NCBI GenBank assembly: GCA_026417625.1
Contig: JAOACW010000010.1
Location: forward strand, 1-54,552
From: Syntrophales bacterium
Lineage (GTDB): Bacteria > Desulfobacterota > Syntrophia > Syntrophales > UBA8958
Length of the DNA stretch: 54,552 nt
Reading direction: 5' to 3'
The notes under the pieces are model-generated. The model was not told where the DNA came from, ran no database searches, and worked only from the letters and a program-made list of their open reading frames with translations. Position numbers and translations under genes: made by a program. Of the stretch, positions 18,484 through 26,424 are shown one piece after another; the stretch's first letter is position 1, and every line of letters begins with the position of its first letter.

Positions 18484-19993
18484 CGGCCGCTTTTCTTTGC
18501 CACTCGGTAATTAATTCCACAAGCAAACGCACTCCTACACCTGATGCCCCTTTGGAAATATAACTTTTACCCTTTGAACGCCAAGCTGTACCCGCAATAT
18601 CAAGATGAACCCAAGGGACATCACCTACAAAATGTTTGAGAAACAACGCTGCTGTGATTGCGCCTGCTTGCCTACCCCCGGTGTTTTTGACATCTGCAAC
18701 TTCACTTTTGATGAGTTCCTCATAGGCATTCCAAAGTGGAAGTTCCCATACGAATTCACCCGTTTTTTCACCTGCCATTTTTATCCGACTTTTCAGTCTC
18801 TCATCGTTACCAAACATTCCCGTAAGGTCTTCTCCCAAAGCAACCACGCAGGCACCCGTAAGTGTCGCAATATCTATTATTGCCTGTGGTTTAAAACGAT
18901 GCGCGAATGCAATTGCATCTGCAAGTGTTAGTCTACCCTCCGCATCGGTATTTATCACTTCAATCGTCTTTCCTGATAGAGACTTAAGAATATCACCTGG
19001 TTTGAGAGCACCACCTCCCGGTAAATTTTCAGTGGCCGCTATAAGACCAACTACGTTCACAGGAAAAGACAAATCTGACAATGCTCTTATCGTTCCAAGA
19101 ACTGCGGCAGCACCTGCCATGTCTGATTTCATCTCTTCCATTTTTTCCGCCGACTTGAGAGATAATCCTCCACTGTCAAACGTAAGCCCCTTACCTATAA
19201 GGACAATTGGATCCTTATCCTCCCCCACCCCTCTATACTTAACAACTATAAGTTTTGGGGGCTCATGACTTCCCTTTGCTACACCCAAGAATGCATTCAT
19301 GCCTAATTTTTCAATCTCATCTTTCTCAAGTATCTCAACCTCAACTTCCTTTCTGGACTTAGCAAGATCAATGGCCACATCAGCTAAATCTCTCGGTTTC
19401 ATAAAATTTGCAGGCATGGACACCAAATCACGGGCAAAGTTTGTGGCTTCACATACTATTTCCGTTTTTCTTACCAGTGCTCTCAATTCGTCTAGAAAAC
19501 TTTTCGTACCTGAGTAGACTGTAAGTTCCTCAATTTCATGTGTTTTATCTTTATCAGTTGTCTTGAATCTATTGAATGAATAGAACCCTAGACAAACACC
19601 TTCAACCAAAGCGACCAAAGCTTCGGCACGGGAAAGTTTACATAGTTCCTCATCAATCTCTGTTCCAACGTTTCTCGCCTTAAGATCTCTTGCTAGATTT
19701 ACACCTTTGGCAAATACACCTCTTATCTTTTCCAGATCTATCTCGCTTTGTTTCCCCAATCCTACGAGGATTATGCGCTTTGAAAAATGCGAATCTGGCA
19801 GGTAAATCACAGCCGTTTCAAGAAACTTTCCCTGAAAATCACCCAGTTCGAGAAAATTACTTATTGAATTTGAAGTTGCATTATCGAAAAGTTTTGCAAA
19901 CCCGGAGAGAGGGAGGGGATTTTCAGGCAAAGGAATAATAAAAGCATCCACAGGCTTTTCTGGATATAGGAGTGAGGAGACATTTATATTCAT
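18473..19993 (-). CDS. pepA: leucyl aminopeptidase (M17, cytosol aminopeptidase)
   Basis: This is a cytoplasmic two-metal aminopeptidase that removes N-terminal residues from peptides, about 506 residues. The M17 signature NTDAEGRLTLADA is present, as are the metal- and bicarbonate-binding segments GKGLTFDSGGLSLK and DMAGAAAVLG. The ATG at 19993, with GAGGT five bases upstream, is preferred over the GTG at 20005. The gene lies 30 bp after a strong terminator that ends the tRNA transcript, so it needs its own promoter or read-through. It is coupled to dppD downstream. Confidence 0.96.
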   Translation of the reverse strand: MNINVSSLLYPEKPVDAFIIPLPENPLPLSGFAKLFDNATSNSISNFLELGDFQGKFLETAVIYLPDSHFSKRIILVGLGKQSEIDLEKIRGVFAKGVNLARDLKARNVGTEIDEELCKLSRAEALVALVEGVCLGFYSFNRFKTTDKDKTHEIEELTVYSGTKSFLDELRALVRKTEIVCEATNFARDLVSMPANFMKPRDLADVAIDLAKSRKEVEVEILEKDEIEKLGMNAFLGVAKGSHEPPKLIVVKYRGVGEDKDPIVLIGKGLTFDSGGLSLKSAEKMEEMKSDMAGAAAVLGTIRALSDLSFPVNVVGLIAATENLPGGGALKPGDILKSLSGKTIEVINTDAEGRLTLADAIAFAHRFKPQAIIDIATLTGACVVALGEDLTGMFGNDERLKSRIKMAGEKTGEFVWELPLWNAYEELIKSEVADVKNTGGRQAGAITAALFLKHFVGDVPWVHLDIAGTAWRSKGKSYISKGASGVGVRLLVELITEWQRKAADGT

Positions 19994-20023
19994 ACGGGAC
20001 CTCACTTTTCATAAACATAAAAT

Positions 20024-20054
20024 AAAAAAGGGTTGTTCCCTTTGGGAACAATCC
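20024..20054 (-). terminator. intrinsic terminator after the tRNA pair
   Basis: On the minus strand, GGATTGTTCCC and GGGAACAACCC form an 11-bp stem with one A-C mismatch and an AAA loop, followed directly by TTTTTT. It lies between tRNA-Cys and pepA and points the right way to end the tRNA transcript. Confidence 0.85.
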
Positions 20055-20068
20055 TCAAAATTTTCACA

Positions 20069-20144
20069 TGGAGGCGGCAACCGGATTCGAACCGGTGAAT
20101 AACGGTTTTGCAGACCGCTGCCTTAGCCGCTTGGCTATGCCGCC
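20069..20144 (-). tRNA. trnC: tRNA-Cys (GCA)
   Basis: A full cloverleaf is readable on the minus strand. The acceptor GGCGGCA pairs with TGCCGCC, the anticodon loop CTGCAAA gives GCA, the T arm is ACCGG-TTCGAAT-CCGGT, and the CCA end is encoded (20069-20071). It follows tRNA-Gly by 8 bases, so the two are co-transcribed. Confidence 0.97.
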
Positions 20145-20152
20145 CTTTTCTC

Positions 20153-20227
20153 TGGAGCGGGCGAACGGATTTGAACCGTCGACGTCCACCTTGGCAAGGT
20201 GGCACTCTACCGCTGAGTTACGCCCGC
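20153..20227 (-). tRNA. trnG: tRNA-Gly (GCC)
   Basis: The minus-strand cloverleaf has acceptor GCGGGCG pairing with CGCCCGC, a D arm with AGCGGTA, anticodon loop TTGCCAA giving GCC, the T loop TTCAAAT, and an encoded CCA. It is the first tRNA of a two-gene unit with tRNA-Cys. Confidence 0.97.
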
Positions 20228-20244
20228 TTGAAATTCAATTTTTA

Positions 20245-20271
20245 ATTATAATAGACCTTTCTCTTTGTCAA
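20245..20271 (-). promoter_or_regulatory. promoter of the tRNA-Gly/tRNA-Cys unit
   Basis: A consensus TTGACA (20271-20266) and a perfect TATAAT (20250-20245) lie just upstream of tRNA-Gly on the minus strand. The spacer is 15 bp, shorter than the usual 17. A TAATTA hexamer at 17-bp spacing is the alternative -10. Confidence 0.55.
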
Positions 20272-20298
20272 TAGGAAAAAAGTTAAGCCTTAGCAAGC

Positions 20299-21084
20299 TC
20301 AACTGCTTATTTTTTCAACGAGAGATGTCAAAGCTCTCAGATATTCCCCCATTCCGACAAAAAAGATATCATTATGATTTGCACCCATGATCTTAATCAG
20401 TACTTTGTCTAGTGCTCCACTTGCTTGAAACAGAGTCTCACCCTCCGAAAAAGGTATAATATGATCGTACTGAGCGTGAATTATCAGGGTGGGCTTCTTA
20501 AATAGGGCGATTTTCTCGGTGTGTTTGAATGGGTCTCCCAGTTTTTTTTCAAGTTCTCCCAAACCAAGAACTCGAAGTAGAGAAAAAAAATGGGCAAATC
20601 CACTCTCAACAACAAGAGCATCAACCATCTCTTGGTGAACAGAGGCGATTTCTAGTGCAGAAATCGATCCCAGTGATCTACCGTATACAATTATCTTTCT
20701 GGAAAAACTCTGTTTTTCCAGAAACTTCAATGTTTGGTTGAACACATCGTTGGAATCCCGCATCATGGAACTTACACTAGGCAATCCTCCTGACCTGCCA
20801 TAACCTCTGTAATCAATTACTAAAAGATTTGCCCCTGCCTGTTTGAACATCAAAGCAATGTCGTGATAGTCCGCGGCTATTTCACCATTTCCATGGAAAA
20901 ATAGCACTGTGGGACTCTGAGGCGAAAATATATGAAAGTACCCACAAAGTGCGACTCCGTCAGACATGGTAAACGATACCGACTGGCTTCCCTCTGGTGG
21001 TCTTAAATGAGGATATTCAGGTCGTGGATAGAATAAACGGACCAAAATCTCAGGTTTATCAAGTAGCGTGTAATTATCTTTCAC
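20299..21084 (-). CDS. alpha/beta hydrolase (ABHD13/17-like serine hydrolase)
   Basis: This is a predicted serine hydrolase of 261 residues without a clear signal peptide. It shows the oxyanion-hole segment FFHGNGE, the nucleophile elbow GRSLGS, a candidate acid in HAQYDHIIP and a candidate histidine in GANHNDIF. It resembles the Bem46/ABHD13-17 group, whose bacterial substrates are mostly unknown. The start is a GTG. It is the last gene of the long operon-like run that includes pgsA and the transaldolase, 13 bp after pgsA. No substrate is inferred. Confidence 0.85.
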   Translation of the reverse strand: MKDNYTLLDKPEILVRLFYPRPEYPHLRPPEGSQSVSFTMSDGVALCGYFHIFSPQSPTVLFFHGNGEIAADYHDIALMFKQAGANLLVIDYRGYGRSGGLPSVSSMMRDSNDVFNQTLKFLEKQSFSRKIIVYGRSLGSISALEIASVHQEMVDALVVESGFAHFFSLLRVLGLGELEKKLGDPFKHTEKIALFKKPTLIIHAQYDHIIPFSEGETLFQASGALDKVLIKIMGANHNDIFFVGMGEYLRALTSLVEKISS

Positions 21085-21097
21085 CGTCCACCAAAAC

Positions 21098-21706
21098 CTA
21101 ACGTTTCACTTTTAGCGTACTGTTCCAAAACTTAACCATATAATCAACACCGGAGTAAATGCTGAGTATCAGTGCGAGGTAAAGAATTACTGTACCAACC
21201 ACATGGGCATTTATTCCAAAAACGGGGTAGTGTATTATTAAAGCTGTTACCGCAACTACCTGACATAGTGTCTTTTTCTTACCCAGCGGACTTGCCTGAA
21301 TTGTCACTCCTTCTGAAGCGGCAAAACTACGGATCCCATCAACTGCAAAATCTCTAATTATTATGAGAGCGACGATCCAAGCTGGGATTCGCTCTATTGG
21401 GATCATAAGTATCATAGCGGTATTTATAACTAACTTATCAGCTATGGGATCAAACAACTTACCCATAGGGGTCACGATATTGTAATACCTGGCCACGTAC
21501 CCATCGAGAAAATCAGTCAGGTAAACCATTACAAACGCCAGCGCTATGAGGAGACTCGTAATCCTATCCGGAGAAGTAAGCAACAAAAAAAGAACAGGGA
21601 TAATAAAAAGTCTAAAAAGTGTTATCGCATTTGGTAGATTCAAAATCCTTCTATTTTCAGGACTTATGGGGAGACTGTCGAAATAGTTTTTAAGTCTATC
21701 AATCAT
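21098..21706 (-). CDS. pgsA: CDP-diacylglycerol--glycerol-3-phosphate 3-phosphatidyltransferase
   Basis: PgsA condenses CDP-diacylglycerol with glycerol-3-phosphate to phosphatidylglycerophosphate, the committed step to phosphatidylglycerol, in the inner membrane. The CDP-alcohol phosphotransferase signature is intact: DFLDGYVARYYN followed by GKLFDPIADK. About five to six membrane segments cover the roughly 202-residue protein. The ATG at 21706 is preferred; an in-frame upstream start at 21730 would overlap the transaldolase. Phosphatidylserine synthase-type relatives are less likely given the length and motif spacing. Confidence 0.93.
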   Translation of the reverse strand: MIDRLKNYFDSLPISPENRRILNLPNAITLFRLFIIPVLFLLLTSPDRITSLLIALAFVMVYLTDFLDGYVARYYNIVTPMGKLFDPIADKLVINTAMILMIPIERIPAWIVALIIIRDFAVDGIRSFAASEGVTIQASPLGKKKTLCQVVAVTALIIHYPVFGINAHVVGTVILYLALILSIYSGVDYMVKFWNSTLKVKR

Positions 21707-21713
21707 AAAAACA

Positions 21714-22361
21714 TCACTTCTCTGGCACACGCTTCCAATCAGTTAGAAAGGTTTCTATACCTTTATCTGTCAGAGGATGATTTGCCAATTGCATGAGAAC
21801 TTTAAATGGAATTGTTGCCACATGAGCCCCCAGTAGAGCTGCCTCCAAAACATGTTGTGGATGACGAACGCTGGAAACTATCACTTCGGTGTTATAGCCG
21901 TAACTATTAAAAATCTCTAATGTTTGTTCTACAATCAGCATACCACGATGTCCTACGTCGTCCATTCTACCCACAAAGGGACTCACGTAAGCAGCTCCTG
22001 CTTTTGCTGCAAGTAATGCCTGTAGTGGTGAAAACACTAGGGTTTGGTTAACAGGAATACCTTCAGCAGCAAATAGGCGGGTGGCCTTAAGACCTTCCGT
22101 CGTTAGTGGGACTTTAATCACCACTTGCTTGCCCATTTTGGCCAATTCTCTACCCTCTTCCAACATACCCTCCGCATCAGAACTTATAACCTCCACACTA
22201 ACCGGTCCTTCAACAAGAAGAAGAATTTCCCTGATGAGATCTTTAAAACTCTTTCCTTCCTTGGCGATTAGTGTAGGATTGGTTGTCACACCATCAATGA
22301 GACCAAGACGTAACCCCTCCTTAATTTCTTCAATATTTGCTGTGTCGAGAAAGAATTTCAT
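21714..22361 (-). CDS. tal: transaldolase, TalC/FSA-like short type
   Basis: This is a short (215-residue) class I aldolase of the transaldolase/fructose-6-phosphate aldolase family, in the non-oxidative pentose phosphate pathway. The Schiff-base lysine is K83 in VVIKVPLT. Two discriminating positions favour transaldolase over E. coli-type FSA: E57 in SVEVIS (FSA has Gln) and F129 in [11 protein letters not shown] (FSA has Tyr). It resembles Bacillus TalC along its whole length, including RHPQHV near the C-terminus. It sits between a small membrane protein gene and pgsA in a housekeeping operon. Confidence 0.94.
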   Translation of the reverse strand: MKFFLDTANIEEIKEGLRLGLIDGVTTNPTLIAKEGKSFKDLIREILLLVEGPVSVEVISSDAEGMLEEGRELAKMGKQVVIKVPLTTEGLKATRLFAAEGIPVNQTLVFSPLQALLAAKAGAAYVSPFVGRMDDVGHRGMLIVEQTLEIFNSYGYNTEVIVSSVRHPQHVLEAALLGAHVATIPFKVLMQLANHPLTDKGIETFLTDWKRVPEK

Positions 22362-22376
22362 GATTACCTCCTGTTC

Positions 22377-22652
22377 TCAAATGTTCATCAACTTTCTAAA
22401 GCTTTCAAGACAACTTAAACTACAAAAGTAGTATCTTTTACCTCCAAAATCAAAGGAGTATGCACTGCTTATAGGTAAATAAGTATGACAATACGGATCC
22501 TCAACCAGATCTTCCCCATCGGTGCTTGTCTGTATCGTATAAGGAGGGGTATAATAACTCACCCTATCATGAGGAATAGAGAAGATTAGACGGACCAACC
22601 GGTACAGAATGTATAAAAGCAAAACACCAACTATGAGACGAATAATCAACAT
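22377..22652 (-). CDS. small membrane-anchored YHS/TRASH-like cysteine protein
   Basis: This is a 91-residue protein with an N-terminal membrane helix (about 1-24) and a soluble tail holding a cysteine cluster (DPYCHTYLPI, then YYFCSLSCLESF). The pattern resembles YHS/TRASH-type metal-binding domains and the PP0621-like small proteins of other proteobacteria. Its ATG at 22652 overlaps the end of folK by 7 bp; a TTG at 22661 is the alternative start. Function is unknown. Metal binding at the inner membrane is a reasonable guess from the cysteines only. Confidence 0.72.
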   Translation of the reverse strand: MLIIRLIVGVLLLYILYRLVRLIFSIPHDRVSYYTPPYTIQTSTDGEDLVEDPYCHTYLPISSAYSFDFGGKRYYFCSLSCLESFRKLMNI

Positions 22653-23161
22653 ACTGCACAAGAACCCAGTCTTTGTACTCTCTGGGTCTCCCCAAGCTGG
22701 TCAAGCAACTCCTTTACGGTTAAACCAAATACAGGATGAACCAGTCCTGGCTCAATCTCACAGAGAGGCTCCAAAACAAATCTACGTCTGTGGCATTCAG
22801 GGTGAGGAATAACTAGTTGTTTTTCTTCAATAATGGCCCTGCCATAAAAAAGGATGTCCAGATCCATATACCGCGGACCCCATTTTATAGCCGTTCTCTC
22901 ACCAAACGATCTCTCGATTATTTTCAACATGTTAAGTAGCTCTATAGGTTTGAGAGTAGTTGAAACTTTCAATACTCCATTTATGAAATCGTTTTGAGGT
23001 ACACCTCCTACGGGCGCCGTTAAATACCATGATGACTGGGCTAAACACCTAATCTCTTCAACACGCCTAATAGTTGAAACAGCCTGTTCGCATTGCGCAA
23101 GCGGATCACCCAAGTTTGACCCTATACCTATAAACGCAATTTCCGAATCATCGTTTGCCAT
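22646..23161 (-). CDS. folK: 2-amino-4-hydroxy-6-hydroxymethyldihydropteridine diphosphokinase
   Basis: FolK transfers pyrophosphate from ATP to 6-hydroxymethyl-7,8-dihydropterin in folate synthesis. The 171-residue protein has the GIGSNLGDP start motif, the signature GPRYMDLDILFYG and HPECHRRRFVLEPL. Its partner in the next step, folP, is in another operon (40777-39566). Here folK sits directly after dapB (6 bp), an arrangement I associate with some Desulfobacterota. Confidence 0.96.
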   Translation of the reverse strand: MANDDSEIAFIGIGSNLGDPLAQCEQAVSTIRRVEEIRCLAQSSWYLTAPVGGVPQNDFINGVLKVSTTLKPIELLNMLKIIERSFGERTAIKWGPRYMDLDILFYGRAIIEEKQLVIPHPECHRRRFVLEPLCEIEPGLVHPVFGLTVKELLDQLGETQRVQRLGSCAVC

Positions 23162-23167
23162 ACTATC

Positions 23168-23977
23168 TTACCTTTGTCTCAAACCTAAAACATCCTGCAT
23201 ATCGTAAAGGCCATTTTTCTGGTTTACAACCCAGCGCGCCGCCTTTAGTGCACCACGAGCAAAATTGTCACGACTATGCGCCCTGTGAGTGAATTCCAAT
23301 CTCTCACCATTTGTTACAAACATAACGGTGTGCTCTCCAACTATATCGCCTCCCCTGATGGTCTGGATACCAATTTCCTTCTTTGTTCGCTCACCGATAA
23401 TACCCCTACGCAAATACACGGCGCATGTCTCCAGATCTCTGCTCAGACTTTTAGCAATGATCTCTGCCATTCGCATCGCCGTACCACTGGGGGCATCCTT
23501 TTTGAGGTTATGATGAGCTTCGATTATCTCCACATCATAGTCATCACCAAGTACACTTGCAACCTCGCCTAGTACCTTAAACAACAAGTTCACCCCAACA
23601 CTCATATTTGGTGAAAGCACACAAGGAACAGAATCCGAAAGCTTCCTTATTTTTTCCATTTCATCCGCGGTGAATCCTGTAGTCCCTATAACAATAGGTT
23701 TCCCCTTCTCTGCAGCAACCCCCATATGGTAGACTGAAGCCTGATGATGGGTAAAATCTATGACCACATCTCCGTCATCAATGACTTTACTGATGTCGTC
23801 CGCTACCAAAACACCCATCTTACCAAGACCAAGCGCTTCACCCACGTCTTTGCCCACAAGATGATGGTCTTTCCTTTCAACCGCCCCGGCAACCTTCATA
23901 TCATCAGACGCTGCAATGAGAGAAATTATCCTCCCCCCCATCCGTCCACCTGCACCAGTAACAATGGCCCTGATCAT
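23168..23977 (-). CDS. dapB: 4-hydroxy-tetrahydrodipicolinate reductase
   Basis: DapB reduces the DapA product with NAD(P)H in the diaminopimelate/lysine pathway. The 269-residue protein shows the nucleotide-binding GAGGRMGG at the N-terminus, IGTTGFTADE, and the catalytic block IEAHHNLKKDAPSGTA containing the conserved histidines and lysine. It lies 10 bp after dapA and 6 bp before folK. Confidence 0.97.
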   Translation of the reverse strand: MIRAIVTGAGGRMGGRIISLIAASDDMKVAGAVERKDHHLVGKDVGEALGLGKMGVLVADDISKVIDDGDVVIDFTHHQASVYHMGVAAEKGKPIVIGTTGFTADEMEKIRKLSDSVPCVLSPNMSVGVNLLFKVLGEVASVLGDDYDVEIIEAHHNLKKDAPSGTAMRMAEIIAKSLSRDLETCAVYLRRGIIGERTKKEIGIQTIRGGDIVGEHTVMFVTNGERLEFTHRAHSRDNFARGALKAARWVVNQKNGLYDMQDVLGLRQR

Positions 23978-23987
23978 CTTCTGCCTC

Positions 23988-24863
23988 CTATTTTATGAGT
24001 CCATAATTGATCATCGCCTGTCTCAACTTATCATAGTTCGCATCGGAGAGTTTGCAAAGTGGCAGGCGAATCTCGTACTCAATCTTACCCATCATCGCCA
24101 ATGCTGCCTTTACAGGCGCAGGGTTTGTCTCTATGAAAAGCATATCAATGAGGGGCACCATCTTGTAATGCAACTCTCTTGCCTTATTTATATCACCTGC
24201 CTCAAAGGCATCAATCATAGCCGCCATATCTGCGGGCGCTACGTTAGAAATCACAGATATTACGCCGTGGCCACCCAGACACAGCAAGGGGAACGTGAAA
24301 AAGTCATCACCAGAAAGAACAGAGAATTTATCCCCACAGAGGGCAATTATGTCATGCATCTGTTTAAGCGAACCTGAAGCTTCTTTCGTTCCAACTATGT
24401 TGGGAATCTTCGCCAGACGGGCGAGAGTTTCAGGTAGTAGATTTACGCCGGTTCTACCCGGTATGTTGTATATAATTATCGGTATAGGAACACGTTCGGC
24501 AATATACTTATAATGCTGATAAAGTCCCTCCTGTGTAGGACGGTTGTAATAAGGACACACCATTAACGCACCATCAGCACCTACCTCATAGGCATGCCGC
24601 GTAAGTCTCAATGCCTCCTCAGTGCTGTTGGAACCAGTTCCCGCTATTACTGGCACTCTCTTCTTAACAGCATCAACGGTAATTTCTATCACCCTATCAT
24701 GTTCTTCGTGGGAGAGCACGGAGGACTCTCCCGTCGTGCCACAGGGAACTATGCCGTCCGTACCGTTTTCGATCTGAAATTCGATGAGTTCCCTCAATCT
24801 CTCTTCGTCAATCTGTCCATTTTTAAAAGGGGTAACAATAGCTACAATAGCTCCTTTAAACAT
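23988..24863 (-). CDS. dapA: 4-hydroxy-tetrahydrodipicolinate synthase
   Basis: DapA condenses pyruvate with aspartate semialdehyde, the first dedicated step towards diaminopimelate and lysine. It has 291 residues, the normal length. Key elements are GTTGESSVLS (substrate threonines), the tyrosine in IIYNIPGRTG, and the Schiff-base lysine in VGTKEASG. It is flanked by lysA upstream and dapB downstream in one transcript. Other members of the family (N-acetylneuraminate lyase, KDG aldolase) are excluded by context and motifs. Confidence 0.97.
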   Translation of the reverse strand: MFKGAIVAIVTPFKNGQIDEERLRELIEFQIENGTDGIVPCGTTGESSVLSHEEHDRVIEITVDAVKKRVPVIAGTGSNSTEEALRLTRHAYEVGADGALMVCPYYNRPTQEGLYQHYKYIAERVPIPIIIYNIPGRTGVNLLPETLARLAKIPNIVGTKEASGSLKQMHDIIALCGDKFSVLSGDDFFTFPLLCLGGHGVISVISNVAPADMAAMIDAFEAGDINKARELHYKMVPLIDMLFIETNPAPVKAALAMMGKIEYEIRLPLCKLSDANYDKLRQAMINYGLIK

Positions 24864-24884
24864 ACTTACCCTCCTTCATTTTTT

Positions 24885-26147
24885 TCAATCTTTACCTAGA
24901 AATTTAGGGATAATCTCCCCTCTCACTACGTCCTCATAGGTCTCCCTCTTCCTTATAACGTGAAAATCACGACCAGAAACAAGCACTTCTGCAATTCGTG
25001 GTCTAGAATTGTAATTTGATGACATCGAGAATCCGTATGCCCCAGCGCTCATAATAGCCATGAGTTCATCCCTATCAAAACGAGGAATTTGTCTGTTCTT
25101 AGCTAGATAATCTGCCGATTCACAAATAGGACCAACAATGTCAGCAACTATACTCTTTCTCCTTTTTTGCACCACTGGCTGAATAGCATGATAGGCATTG
25201 TACAAACTTGGGCGCATTAGGTCATTCATACCCGCATCGACAATTATAAAATTCTTTCCCTCTTTCTCCTTCGTATACAGCACCCTTGTCACAAGAATCC
25301 CCGCGTTTCCCACAATTACCCTGCCAGGTTCAAAGATAAAAGTAACAGGAAGATCACCAGCAGTTTCAATAATAGCTTGCGCGTACTCCTCAGGATGGGG
25401 TGGTTTCTCATCTCCGTAGGTTATACCCAGTCCACCACCAAAATCGAGGAACTTTATGTCAAATCCTTCGTTTTTCAGAATCAAGATCAGCTCTTTCAAC
25501 TTTTTAAGAGCGTCAACAAAGGGAGATATCTTAACCAACTGAGAGCCGATGTGACAACTAACACCTATTATGTCTAAATTAGCCATTTTCCTAGCTTTTC
25601 TATACGCTTTAAGAGACGAAACCACATCAATGCCGAATTTGTTCTCTTTGAGGCCCGTGGATATATAGGGATGAGTTTCAGGGTCCACGTCGGGATTTAT
25701 CCTAAGGGCAATTCCGGCTTTTTTCCCCATCCTCTTTGCACAGTCATTTATAACTTCCAATTCTTGAAAAGATTCCACATTGAACATAAGAATATCTTTC
25801 TCTAACGCTAACTCAATCTCATCCACTCTTTTGCCAACTCCCGAGTAAACCACCTTCTTCGGGTCAACACCAGCCTGCAGCGCCCTATAAAGCTCACCAC
25901 CCGAAACAATGTCTACCCCACCCCCCTCCTTAATGAAAATCCTGAGGATCGCGATGTTTGAATTTGCCTTTGCAGCAAAACAAACAATATGGGGTATTTT
26001 TCTGAAAGCGTTGTCAAAAACGAGGAAATGATTTCTAAGGGTTTGATAACTGTAAAGATAAAAAGGTGTTCCTATTTCGGTTGCTATTCTCGAAACTGGC
26101 ACCTCTTCACAGTAAAGCTCTCCGTTTACATACTTGAAATCATGCAC
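24885..26147 (-). CDS. lysA: diaminopimelate decarboxylase
   Basis: LysA is a PLP enzyme that converts meso-diaminopimelate to lysine. The 420-residue product has the PLP lysine in CFAAKANSN, HIGSQL, the phosphate-binding GGGLGITYG, EPGRVIVGNAG, and the C-terminal PICESADYLA and GAYGFSMSSNYNSRPR blocks. The start is a GTG at 26147 with GGGAG about 8 bp upstream. It follows a small lipoprotein gene and precedes dapA. No dapL, dapF or dapE of the pathway is in this cluster. Confidence 0.97.
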   Translation of the reverse strand: MHDFKYVNGELYCEEVPVSRIATEIGTPFYLYSYQTLRNHFLVFDNAFRKIPHIVCFAAKANSNIAILRIFIKEGGGVDIVSGGELYRALQAGVDPKKVVYSGVGKRVDEIELALEKDILMFNVESFQELEVINDCAKRMGKKAGIALRINPDVDPETHPYISTGLKENKFGIDVVSSLKAYRKARKMANLDIIGVSCHIGSQLVKISPFVDALKKLKELILILKNEGFDIKFLDFGGGLGITYGDEKPPHPEEYAQAIIETAGDLPVTFIFEPGRVIVGNAGILVTRVLYTKEKEGKNFIIVDAGMNDLMRPSLYNAYHAIQPVVQKRRKSIVADIVGPICESADYLAKNRQIPRFDRDELMAIMSAGAYGFSMSSNYNSRPRIAEVLVSGRDFHVIRKRETYEDVVRGEIIPKFLGKD

Positions 26148-26268
26148 AGGCCAAACTCCCTGTTCAATGAGTAGTTAATCATTTTCAAAAAATCCCGATT
26201 CAACGTCCACTATGTATAAATACGTCCACCCCAATAGATCCAACACAATCATTGAGAATATTGCACAA

Positions 26269-26424
26269 CTAAAGGGCAACCCTTTGAACCTTCCCTCCGC
26301 CAACGATCTTCAACGATAATGACTTTTCCAGACCTTTCGGCACCGGATCAGCCTTTTTCCCACAGAACACCAAAAAAAACATTAACATAAATGCTAAAAT
26401 AAAAAAGAGCGTTCTTCTCTTCAT
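26269..26424 (-). CDS. small lipoprotein (LptM/YifL-like)
   Basis: This 51-residue ORF starts MKRRTLFFILAFMLMF and continues into a lipobox-like LVFC followed by GKKADPVPKG. A short lysine-rich N-terminus, a hydrophobic stretch and a cysteine followed by GKK and proline fit the small argH-lysA-linked lipoproteins seen in related bacteria, which are similar to LptM/YifL. Phe at the -1 lipobox position is unusual. The ATG overlaps the argH stop as ATGA, implying translational coupling. The stop is 121 bp before lysA. The call rests on composition and position. Confidence 0.6.
   Translation of the reverse strand: MKRRTLFFILAFMLMFFLVFCGKKADPVPKGLEKSLSLKIVGGGKVQRVAL

Noticed and set aside
20068-20274. 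Open frames on both strands across the tRNA pair
   Set aside because: They run through two complete tRNA cloverleaves, and neither translation has a recognisable family.
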